The notes beneath the pieces are model-generated. The model was given only the letters and a program-made list of their open reading frames with translations, ran no database searches and had not been told where the DNA came from. Shown piece after piece: positions 15,635-23,121 of a stretch of 64,000 bases of DNA. Position numbers and translations under genes: made by a program. The stretch covers positions 1-64,000 of the forward strand of contig PNAJ01000054.1 of assembly GCA_003170295.1 (NCBI GenBank), in the 5' to 3' direction. The first letter of the stretch is position 1, and the number at the start of each line of letters is the position of its first letter. The DNA is from Bryobacterales bacterium (lineage in GTDB: Bacteria; Acidobacteriota; Terriglobia; Bryobacterales; Bryobacteraceae).

Positions 15635-18129
15635 AACAAATTCTTAGTTTTCTGTTTGTTCTGATTTTCGCCGTGGTGCTGGGGTCGCAGCCATCGGGGA
15701 GAGAGACGGTCGGGCGGCAGGCGGATGGAACGGTGCTGCTGCCAACAGGCTGGAAGATTGCGCCCGTGGGCGAGCAGGTGCCGCTCGATACTTTGCCGAT
15801 GTCGTCGGCGATTTCACCTAATGGGCGATTTGTGCTGGTGCTGAATGGCGGTTACAAGCCGCCGACGATCAGTGTGATCGACGCGGCGTCGAAGAAAGAA
15901 TTGTCGCGCGTGAAGGTGGCGGACGGATGGCTCGGGTTGACGTTTTCGCCGGATGGGAAATTTGTTTATGTCGGTGGAGGGTCGAAGTATCGCGTTTTCG
16001 AATTTTCGTTTTCGACCGACGGCGATCTGAAGCCTTCCCGAGAATTTGAAATTGCAGCGGAGCACACGGTGCGGGATTTTATCGGCGATGTCGCGGTCTC
16101 GCCGGATGGGCAGTTGATGTACGCGGCCGATTTGTACAAGGACTCGGTAGTGGCGATCAATGTACGGACGGGGAAGGTACTGGATCGATACAAGACGGGT
16201 CGGAGGCCCTATCGGATTTTGTTTCATCCCGACGGCAAGACGTTCTTCGTTTCGAGCTGGGCCGATGCGACGGTTTATGAGTACAACGTCTCCTCGGGCA
16301 CGGAGGTTGCGCGCGTACGGATGGGTCCGCATCCGACCGATATGGTTCTGAGCAACCGGACACCTGATGCGGGTGAATCCGACGAGGATGCTAAGAAATC
16401 GAAGAAGGTCGAAAAGACTTTGCGGCTGTTCGTTACGGCTGCGAATACGAATAATGTGTTCGTCGTCAACGTGGAAGAGGATAAAGATCTGAAGCTGATT
16501 GAGACGCTGAACGTCGCGCTGACGCCGAGGCATCCGCTGGGGATGACGCCGACGGCGCTCGGGATCTCGGCGGATCAGAAAATGTTGTTCACGGTTTGTT
16601 CCGACGCGAACGCGGTGGCGGTGACCGACATTTCCGAGCAGAGGAGCCGTTTGCTGGGATTTATTCCGACAGGCTGGTATCCGACGGCGGCGCGCGTTTT
16701 GAAAGACGGCACCATTCTGGTGCTGAATGGGCGCGGGCTGCAAAGCTATCCGAATCCAAAGGCTCCGGGGCCGTTCGGTGCGCCGGCGATTGAGGGAGGC
16801 GGCGATCCCCGGCGCGAGTACGTGGGCAATTTGCAGACGGGCACGATGTCTGTAATCGCTCCGCTGACCGAGGTTGCGCTGGCGCAGTACACGAAGACGA
16901 CGCAGGCGCTATCGCCCTATAACGATTCGCAACTCGACGTGGCTGAGATCGCCGACGACAACGTGATTTATTCGAAGCCCAACAGGCCGTCGCCGATCGA
17001 GCATGTGATTTACATCGTGAAAGAAAATCGTACTTACGATCAGGTGATGGGAAAAATCGGGAAGGGAAATAGCGATCCGACGCTCGACCTGTTCGATGAG
17101 AGCGCCGCGCCGAATCACTATAAGCTGGCGCGGGAGTTTGTGCTGTTCGACAATTTCTATGTCAACGCGGATGTGAGCGCGGATGGGCACAATTGGGCGA
17201 TGGCGGGGATTGCGCCGGACTATACACAGAAATTCTGGCCGTCGAGTTATGCCAAGCGGCGGAATTTTTACGATTACGAAGGCGGGGAGCCGGCGAATTC
17301 TCCACCGGCGGGCTATATCTGGTCCAACGCGGTTGCGGCGGGGCTTTCGGTGCGGAATTACGGGCATCAGGCGAACAACAAAAAGACTCCTGGAGCCGAC
17401 GGCGTGCAGATCGACGGGGTGCGCGATCCGTCGCTCAAAGCGATCACGAATACGCATTACCGGGGGTTCGATCTCGACTATCCAGATGTCGAGCGGGCGA
17501 AGGTTTTTTTGAGCGAGCTGAAGGAATTTGAGGCGTCGGGGAAGATGCCGCGATTTATTGTGATGCGGCTGGGGAACGACCACACGTCGGGGACGGCGGC
17601 AGGGAAACTAACGCCGCTTTCGTTATTCGCCGATAACGATGCCGCGCTCGGGATGGTGGTGGAGGGCGTGTCGAAGAGCAAATTCTGGGCGAAGACGGCG
17701 ATTTTCGTGATCGAGGACGACGCGCAGAATGGGCCGGATCACGTGGATTCGCACCGCTCGCCGATGTTCGCGCTATCGCCTTACACGCGGAGGGGGATTA
17801 TCGATAGCTCGATGTACAACCAATCGTCGGTGCTGCGGACGATGGAGTTGATTCTCGGGCTGCGGCCGATGACGCATTTCGACGCGGGGGCTCGGCCGCT
17901 GGCGAAGGCTTTTGTTAGTGCTCCGAATATGACTCCGTATGTGGCGGAGAAGCCGAGGATTTCGTTGACGGAGAAGAATCCGGCTAGGTCGACGACGGCG
18001 GCGCGGTCGGCAAAGATGGATTTTCGGGATGCGGATCGGGTGGATGACGATGAGTTGAATGCGATTTTGTGGGAGGCGATTAAGGGGTCGGAGGCGCCGG
18101 TGCCGGTGCGGAGTTATTTTTCGAAGTGA
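15631..18129 (+). CDS. Secreted beta-propeller / phosphoesterase (alkaline-phosphatase-superfamily) fusion
   Basis: Residues 1-25 form a signal peptide. Residues about 45-400 are YVTN-type propeller blades (GRFVLVLNGGYKPPTISVID, GKFVYVGGG, GQLMYAADLYKDSVVAINVR, KMLFTVCSDANAVAVTD). From about 455 a phosphoesterase domain of the phospholipase C / acid phosphatase type begins with 'IEHVIYIVKENRTYDQVMGK', where ENRTYD carries the metal ligand region, and continues through WAMAGIAPDYTQKFWPSSY and VIEDDAQNGPDHVDSHRSP with catalytic Asp/His. This 832-residue arrangement is a known exported fusion in acidobacteria; the phosphoester substrate is not known. Four-base overlap with nadE. Confidence 0.9.
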   Translation: MKQILSFLFVLIFAVVLGSQPSGRETVGRQADGTVLLPTGWKIAPVGEQVPLDTLPMSSAISPNGRFVLVLNGGYKPPTISVIDAASKKELSRVKVADGWLGLTFSPDGKFVYVGGGSKYRVFEFSFSTDGDLKPSREFEIAAEHTVRDFIGDVAVSPDGQLMYAADLYKDSVVAINVRTGKVLDRYKTGRRPYRILFHPDGKTFFVSSWADATVYEYNVSSGTEVARVRMGPHPTDMVLSNRTPDAGESDEDAKKSKKVEKTLRLFVTAANTNNVFVVNVEEDKDLKLIETLNVALTPRHPLGMTPTALGISADQKMLFTVCSDANAVAVTDISEQRSRLLGFIPTGWYPTAARVLKDGTILVLNGRGLQSYPNPKAPGPFGAPAIEGGGDPRREYVGNLQTGTMSVIAPLTEVALAQYTKTTQALSPYNDSQLDVAEIADDNVIYSKPNRPSPIEHVIYIVKENRTYDQVMGKIGKGNSDPTLDLFDESAAPNHYKLAREFVLFDNFYVNADVSADGHNWAMAGIAPDYTQKFWPSSYAKRRNFYDYEGGEPANSPPAGYIWSNAVAAGLSVRNYGHQANNKKTPGADGVQIDGVRDPSLKAITNTHYRGFDLDYPDVERAKVFLSELKEFEASGKMPRFIVMRLGNDHTSGTAAGKLTPLSLFADNDAALGMVVEGVSKSKFWAKTAIFVIEDDAQNGPDHVDSHRSPMFALSPYTRRGIIDSSMYNQSSVLRTMELILGLRPMTHFDAGARPLAKAFVSAPNMTPYVAEKPRISLTEKNPARSTTAARSAKMDFRDADRVDDDELNAILWEAIKGSEAPVPVRSYFSK

Positions 18130-18155
18130 AGACGGCGCGGCAGGTGCATCGCCGG

Positions 18156-19064
18156 TCAGATGTGCAGACCGAGATACTCTGCTATCCATTTGGTGGCCTC
18201 TTTCTTGGCCACCTCGACCCCAATGCTGAGCACGGCTGGGCCGACTTTGTTCCCGAGCTGCTTGAGCCAACCCGCGGTACGTTGGCCCAATCCGGGCGCG
18301 GTCTGGTCTTTGGAATCGTCGTCGAGAGCAGACTTCAGTTCGGATACTGCGGATGGCTGCATGCCGAGCCGACTGGCGAGAGCTTCGGCCAATGCCGGCC
18401 AATCGCCTTTTTCGATTTCGATACGTTCGATTTGTGTGAAGTCTCGTGAGGCGATGACGTTAGTGCCTCCGAAAATGTACATCGTGACGTTTTGATCGAC
18501 CTTTTCCTTCGGCAACCCGTGGAGGTCTTCGCCCATCAACCCTAGTTCGTCTCTGAGCTCAAGAGCGAAGCGTAGGACTCTGGTTTTGATGGTGTCAATT
18601 AGACCAACGAATACGGAGCCGGGGACCTCTTGCCACGCCCTGTTCAGGGCGTACTGTCCTTGAAAAAAGGAGGCTCGATACATCAGAGTCAAGTTTGCTG
18701 GCCATTCGATGACAAGTTTAGAATTCGGACCTACTCCTTCGTAAGAAGCTATAGGCTGAAAAAGGATCACGGACTCTGCAAAATGCCTGTGCTGCTCTCG
18801 TAGCATTGCTGGCGGTATTGGCTGATCCGTAAGCTGGGCTCCAAGGCGGCCGAGAAACAACCCCTTAGCCGTAACGAGGGTCTTTCTATATGCCGGCACT
18901 TCGTCTTCCTTTGCTGCTTCGTAGCCATTTAGCTCGTTCTCAGCCCAAGCCTTCAGTCGATCACTCTTTAAAGTGTGGGCTAGCACCAGGCACTTGCGTA
19001 GAAGTGTTGCGACGGACCCTTTTTCGCCAGCAGCGAGGTCGATTATCTCATCGAGTAGATTCAT
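18156..19064 (-). CDS. AbiTii-domain protein (putative abortive-infection factor)
   Basis: The N-terminal half matches my memory of the AbiTii family: 'LLDEIIDLAAGEKGSVATLL', RKCLVLAHTLKSDRLKAWAENELNG split by helices, then 'GAQLTDQPIPPAMLREQHRH' and 'WPANLTLMYRASFFQGQYAL', followed by GLIDTIKTRVLRFALELRDEL. The C-terminal part (from about residue 190) contains VTMYIFGGTNVIASRD, a helical SALDDDSKDQ linker and an amphipathic end. AbiTii domains were named from phage abortive infection; the mechanism is unresolved. It stands alone, facing away from the AraC regulator gene, with no obvious partner. A solitary defence or toxin-like role is inference from the family. Confidence 0.75.
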   Translation of the reverse strand: MNLLDEIIDLAAGEKGSVATLLRKCLVLAHTLKSDRLKAWAENELNGYEAAKEDEVPAYRKTLVTAKGLFLGRLGAQLTDQPIPPAMLREQHRHFAESVILFQPIASYEGVGPNSKLVIEWPANLTLMYRASFFQGQYALNRAWQEVPGSVFVGLIDTIKTRVLRFALELRDELGLMGEDLHGLPKEKVDQNVTMYIFGGTNVIASRDFTQIERIEIEKGDWPALAEALASRLGMQPSAVSELKSALDDDSKDQTAPGLGQRTAGWLKQLGNKVGPAVLSIGVEVAKKEATKWIAEYLGLHI

Positions 19065-19503
19065 CTGTAGATAGCTTCTCTATTTTCCCTCAGTTTCCAA
19101 TCCTCGCAGCGTCGGACGCCTAAACACGTCGGCTGAAGCCGACGCTGCAAGCTGAAGCTCGCGCCACCAAGCCAGTGGTATGTGCCGGTTATGGCGATAG
19201 AGAAACCTTGTCGCTTGTCCGCATGGGCATGCGGACAGGGCGTAGCCCAAATAGCGCTTCGCTAATTAATCATCTAATCACAAAGATAGGCTCTTCAAGC
19301 ACTGTCGTTCTCCACCTCCCCAGCTATCCTGGGTCAAGCAGGAGAGGCCTCCGGCCAAGTCTTCGCCCCGCGTTAAAATAACGCGAATCTAACGCGAGGA
19401 GTTTTTCGCGGATTGGAGTAAGTGATGTGTTTTCTTGGACTCGCGCACCGGAGTGACTTTAGCTCCAGTTCCACAGTGGCGCTTAACCGTCGCGTTTCCG
19501 GCG
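19065..19503. other. Intergenic region with repeats, no gene seen
   Basis: About 440 bases between the AbiTii gene and the 3' end of the AraC gene hold a family A repeat and, at 19216-19237, a perfect palindrome TGTCCGCATG-GG-CATGCGGACA. A partly related sequence (GCATGCGGACAGG) lies near 4640. No open frame with protein character was found. The promoter of the AbiTii gene must lie in the first part, but no clear hexamers stand out. Confidence 0.6.
19126..19168 (-). repeat. Dispersed repeat family A, copy 2 (inverted)
   Basis: ACGTCGGCTGAAGCCGACGC then TGCAAGCTGAAGCTCGCGCC, the reverse complement of copy 1, with only a few changes. It lies in the long gap upstream of the AbiTii gene. Confidence 0.8.
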
Positions 19504-20331
19504 CTAATTCAGACGTTGCAGGGCTTGAATCCATGCTCCTGGAGTCGTCCCTAGAACTCCTCGGAACATTTCCACGAAGGCGGTGGGCTGGCGATAGCCT
19601 AGGGCTGCGCTGGTTTCTTTTACCGAGCGGCCGGAGACTAGGAGTTCCACGGCTTTCATCAATCGGACCTGCCGCCGCCAGAACTCGAAGTTGGAACCGA
19701 CTTCGCGGCGGAAGATTCGCTCGATTGTTCTTACGCTCGCACCGGCGGAGTCGCACATGGCTGCCAGCGACTGGCGGCCGGCTGGATTTGCGAATACATT
19801 GTCGGCAATCGCGCGGGCTCGGGGGTCTTTGGGGAGAGTCACGGAGGTCGGCATGGGGGATGCAGTTTGCAATTGCGAGACCAGAAGATCGCGGATAGAG
19901 CAATGAAGACGATCGCGCATTCGAAGCTCTTTGAGGCGTACTGTTTCGACGATCAGCTCGCGCAGCAGCGGCGTGACGTGAAACACGGAGCATGTTGGCG
20001 GCAGGCGAGAGGCTAGTCCGCGGCGGAGGTATAGAGTGCGCATCGAGACCGCTTCCGGCATGTTGATGGAGTGAACGGTCCGCGCCGGAACCCATAATGC
20101 GAAGTGGGGAGGGATCAGCCACACGCTCTCGCCCGCCGATACTTCCATGACGCCGCCGATGGCGTAGATCAGTTGATCGGAGCCGTGGGAGTGCGGGAGA
20201 ACTCGGAAGCCGCGAGGATATTCATAGGCGAGTGTCGCGATCATGACGCCTCGGCCAGGATCGAAGCCGGTGATGAAGCCTTGTCGCAATACAGATATAT
20301 TATGGCGTAACACTCGTCTTGCGACAAGCAA
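19504..20331 (-). CDS. AraC-family transcriptional regulator
   Basis: An N-terminal cupin-like ligand domain (YPRGFRVLPHSHGSDQLIYA, GVMEVSAGESVWLIPPHFAL) is joined to a C-terminal double helix-turn-helix (LAAMCDSAGASVRTIERIFR, FEFWRRQVRLMKAVELLVSG, VKETSAALGYRQPTAFVEMF, TPGAWIQ). This is the AraC subgroup that senses small molecules with a His-rich cupin. The listed start is TTG and is uncertain: the family usually begins about 15-20 residues before the YPxG motif, and an ATG 29 codons downstream (MIATLAYEYPRGF) with GAGG before it is an alternative. It diverges from the methyltransferase gene, which is its most likely target. Confidence 0.88.
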   Translation of the reverse strand: MLVARRVLRHNISVLRQGFITGFDPGRGVMIATLAYEYPRGFRVLPHSHGSDQLIYAIGGVMEVSAGESVWLIPPHFALWVPARTVHSINMPEAVSMRTLYLRRGLASRLPPTCSVFHVTPLLRELIVETVRLKELRMRDRLHCSIRDLLVSQLQTASPMPTSVTLPKDPRARAIADNVFANPAGRQSLAAMCDSAGASVRTIERIFRREVGSNFEFWRRQVRLMKAVELLVSGRSVKETSAALGYRQPTAFVEMFRGVLGTTPGAWIQALQRLN

Positions 20332-20353
20332 GTTTCGGGGGCATTCTATCGTT

Positions 20354-20923
20354 ATGAATCTAGCTCATCGCTGGCTGTGCGGTTCGGCACGGTGGAAGAG
20401 TGCGGTCGAAACCTATATTCTGCCTTGGACGCTCGAGGGGCTGGATCTGGGGGCGAATGTCCTGGAAGTGGGACCTGGGCCTGGGGCTACGACGGATCTG
20501 TTAAGGCGTCGCGTGGAGCGGCTGACTTGCGTGGAGGTGAACCGCTCGATGGCCGATGCGCTGCGCCGGAGGCAAGTGGATCGGAACGTCGATGTTGTTT
20601 GCGAGGATGCTACGGCGATGTCGTTTCCCGATCGGACTTTCGACGGAGCGGTCTGTTTCACGATGCTGCATCATGTACCATCCGTGGCGATGCAGGACCG
20701 ATTGTTGAGCGAGGTTGCGAGGGTGCTGCGTCCGGGGGGAATTTTTGCGGGGACGGATAGCCTGTACAGCCGGTCGTTCCGGCTGCTGCATCTGTTCGAC
20801 ACGATGGTGGTGGTTGAGCCGAATACGTTTGCGGGGCGACTGACAACTGCGGGGTTTGAGGATGTCCAGGTGGATGTGATGAAGCCGTACGCGTTTCGGT
20901 TTCGGGCTCGGAAGGCGGGTTGA
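20354..20923 (+). CDS. Class I SAM-dependent methyltransferase
   Basis: A Rossmann-type methyltransferase of 189 residues. The SAM-binding motif I is VLEVGPGPGATTDLL (about 31-45), the acidic residue of motif II is in LTCVEVNRSM, motif III reads VVCEDATAMSFPDRTFDGAV and motif IV is 'LHHVPSVAMQDRLLSEVARV' followed by LRPGGIFAGTDS. It resembles the ubiE/Methyltransf_11 type acting on a small molecule. The ATG encoding MNLAHRWLC gives a domain-sized protein. It diverges from an AraC regulator; the short gap between them carries AT-rich TATATTAT sequence that could serve as -10 elements for both directions. Confidence 0.9.
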   Translation: MNLAHRWLCGSARWKSAVETYILPWTLEGLDLGANVLEVGPGPGATTDLLRRRVERLTCVEVNRSMADALRRRQVDRNVDVVCEDATAMSFPDRTFDGAVCFTMLHHVPSVAMQDRLLSEVARVLRPGGIFAGTDSLYSRSFRLLHLFDTMVVVEPNTFAGRLTTAGFEDVQVDVMKPYAFRFRARKAG

Positions 20924-20930
20924 CGGTCCC

Positions 20931-20964
20931 GGCGTCGACACGAGTGGGTGCGCCACAGGCGCAC
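20931..20964 (+). repeat. Dispersed repeat family E, copy 1
   Basis: GGCGTCGACACGAGTGGGTG followed by CGCCACAGGCGCAC. A related unit with CGACACGAGTG and GTGCGTGCGCCAC lies at 51393-51441. It sits between the methyltransferase and GH57 genes. Confidence 0.6.
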
Positions 20965-21025
20965 GGAACTTACTAGCAATTGGGATTGAGGGGGTGGTAC
21001 TTTTAGACAAGCCCTCCTTTCCTGA

Positions 21026-22984
21026 ATGACGACCCTCTGTTTCCTGTGGCACATGCACCAGCCGTTCTACAAAGACTTGTGGACTGGCGAATATAAGCTC
21101 CCTTGGACTCGATTGCACGCGTTGAAGGATTATGCGGGGATGGTGGAGATTCTGGGGGAGTTTCCGCGCATTCATCAGACGTTCAACCTGGTGCCGTCGA
21201 TGGTGGCGCAGATTGAGGAGTATGCGGAGGGGAAGGCGTCGGATCCATTTCTCGATTGCGCGCTGGCGCCAGCTGAGGAGTTGACGGAGGCGCAGCGAAA
21301 CTTCATCCTTAAATACTTTTTTCAGACGCATGTGGAGCGGATTATTCATCGTTATCCGCGGTATCGGGAACTGTACGAGAGGCGGGAGCAGCGGTTTTCG
21401 GTTCAGGATTTGCGGGATTTGCAGATTTTTAGCCAGATTGCATGGTTTGATGAGGATTTGCTGGCTCGCGATGAGGAACTGCGGGCGCTGATTCGCAAGG
21501 GTCGGGATTTTTCGCGCGAGGATCAGGCGATGATGGCGCGGAAGCAGAGTGAGGCTTTGCGTCGGGTATTGCCGGTGTATCGCGAGTATGCGGCGAAGGG
21601 GCAGATCGAGATTTCTACGACTCCGTTCTATCATCCGATTCTGCCGCTGTTGTGCGATTCCGATATTGCGGGGGTGACGCATCCGGGGGTGCCGCTGCCG
21701 TCGCGATTCCGATATCCGGGGGATGCGCGGGTGCAACTGGAGCGGGCGCGATCGTATATCGAAGAGAAGTTCGGAGTGCGTCCGAAGGGGTTGTGGCCGA
21801 GCGAAGGGTCGGTGTCGGATGACGCGCTGGCGCTGGCGGCGGAGTGCGGATTCACGTGGTCGGGGACGGATAACGGGGTACTGGCGCGCACGCTGGGGCA
21901 TGCGGCCGGCGCTTTCGAAACGTATCGGGCCTATTGCTGGAAGCAGCGCGGGCATGAGATGCGGATGCTGTTTCGCGATCATTACTTGAGCGATTTGATC
22001 GGGTTCACGTATTCGCGCATGGGAGCGGCGGAGGCGGCGGAACATTTCCTGGAGAAGATCCGGCAGAATGCGCCCGCGGGCAGCCAGGCGCTGGTGCCGA
22101 TTATTCTCGATGGTGAGAATGCGTGGGAGTGGTATGAGGCGAACGGGCGTCCGTTTCTGCGCGAGTTGTATGGGCGCATTTCAGAAGACGCGGAGTTCGA
22201 GGCGTTGACGGCCGCGGAGGCGCTTGAAAAATTCGAGGCGCAGTCCAATCTTGGGCCGCAGGCGCTGCCGGGGATTTTTCCGGGGTCGTGGATCAACGCG
22301 AATTTCGATGTGTGGATCGGCGCGGAGGAGGACAACTTAGCATGGGAGTATCTTCTCGCCGCTCGGCGCGCCTACGATGACGCGAAGAATGTGCCGGAGG
22401 AGAATCGCAAGCTGGCATACGAGGAATTGTTGATCTCCGAGGGGAGCGACTGGAATTGGTGGTACGGGCCGGAGCATGGGTCGGAGAATCGGCCGGAGTT
22501 CGACGAGCTGTATCGCGATCATTTGAAGAACGTGTATCGGGCGTTGGGGCTGGAGCCTCCTGCAGAGCTTTCGAGGCCGATTTTAAAGGGGTTCGGAGAG
22601 GGCGAGCATCACGAAGCGCCGGTGAATTCGATTCATCCGACTCTCGATGGTGAAGTGACGTCGCACTTCGAGTGGATGGGGGCGGGGCGGTATCGACCGG
22701 ATCCGCGGTCGGGGGCGATGCATGCGGCTACAGAAAGCACGGCGGGGGCGCAGGAGATGTTCTACGGGTGCGATGAGGCTCATCTGTATGTTCGATTGGA
22801 TGGAGCTAGTGGGGATTCGTTCGCGGTGGAGTTTGAGACCGGCGCGGCGGCTGCGGAAGTCGCGCGTGGGCGGGTGATCGAGATGCGTACGCCGAGGCTG
22901 GGGAAGATGTTTCGGGTTGTCGTGACGAAAGACGGGCTGGTGATGGCGACTTTGCCTGCGCAGGGGTGGATCGCAATCGGGTAG
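21026..22984 (+). CDS. Glycoside hydrolase family 57 protein
   Basis: GH57 enzymes hydrolyse or transfer alpha-glucan chains (alpha-amylase, 4-alpha-glucanotransferase, branching enzyme). Conserved region 1 is WHMHQPFY at residues 8-15. The candidate nucleophile Glu260 lies in GLWPSEGSVSD and the candidate acid/base Asp362 in PIILDGENAWEWY; FTWSGTDNG and 'WINANFDVWIGAEEDNLAWE' match other family blocks. A C-terminal region (about 545-652, DGEVTSHFEWMGAGRY onward) looks like the accessory beta domain seen in many uncharacterised GH57 proteins. There is no signal peptide, so a cytoplasmic role in glycogen or maltodextrin turnover is inferred. No other glycogen gene is adjacent. Confidence 0.92.
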   Translation: MTTLCFLWHMHQPFYKDLWTGEYKLPWTRLHALKDYAGMVEILGEFPRIHQTFNLVPSMVAQIEEYAEGKASDPFLDCALAPAEELTEAQRNFILKYFFQTHVERIIHRYPRYRELYERREQRFSVQDLRDLQIFSQIAWFDEDLLARDEELRALIRKGRDFSREDQAMMARKQSEALRRVLPVYREYAAKGQIEISTTPFYHPILPLLCDSDIAGVTHPGVPLPSRFRYPGDARVQLERARSYIEEKFGVRPKGLWPSEGSVSDDALALAAECGFTWSGTDNGVLARTLGHAAGAFETYRAYCWKQRGHEMRMLFRDHYLSDLIGFTYSRMGAAEAAEHFLEKIRQNAPAGSQALVPIILDGENAWEWYEANGRPFLRELYGRISEDAEFEALTAAEALEKFEAQSNLGPQALPGIFPGSWINANFDVWIGAEEDNLAWEYLLAARRAYDDAKNVPEENRKLAYEELLISEGSDWNWWYGPEHGSENRPEFDELYRDHLKNVYRALGLEPPAELSRPILKGFGEGEHHEAPVNSIHPTLDGEVTSHFEWMGAGRYRPDPRSGAMHAATESTAGAQEMFYGCDEAHLYVRLDGASGDSFAVEFETGAAAAEVARGRVIEMRTPRLGKMFRVVVTKDGLVMATLPAQGWIAIG

Positions 22985-23053
22985 AATGGAACTGCCCCGA
23001 TTCGAAGGGGACCAAGAAGTCACGATCCAGAAGTCAAACATGTTCGACGCGAC

Positions 23054-23085
23054 GAGGGGAGCTTAACGGCTCCCCTCTCGTTTTT
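23054..23085 (+). terminator. Intrinsic terminator after GH57 gene
   Basis: A perfect nine-base stem (GAGGGGAGC / GCTCCCCTC) closes a six-base loop and is followed by TCGTTTTTG. It lies 70 bases after the GH57 stop and before the permease start, on the strand of both genes. Confidence 0.8.
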
Positions 23086-23121
23086 GAGGAACCTTTTTCC
23101 CGTGAACGAGTACAGTACCTT

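Noticed and set aside
20501-22045. 514-codon minus-strand open frame
   Set aside because: Antisense to the GH57 and methyltransferase genes; composition is Arg/Pro/His-rich and lacks motifs.
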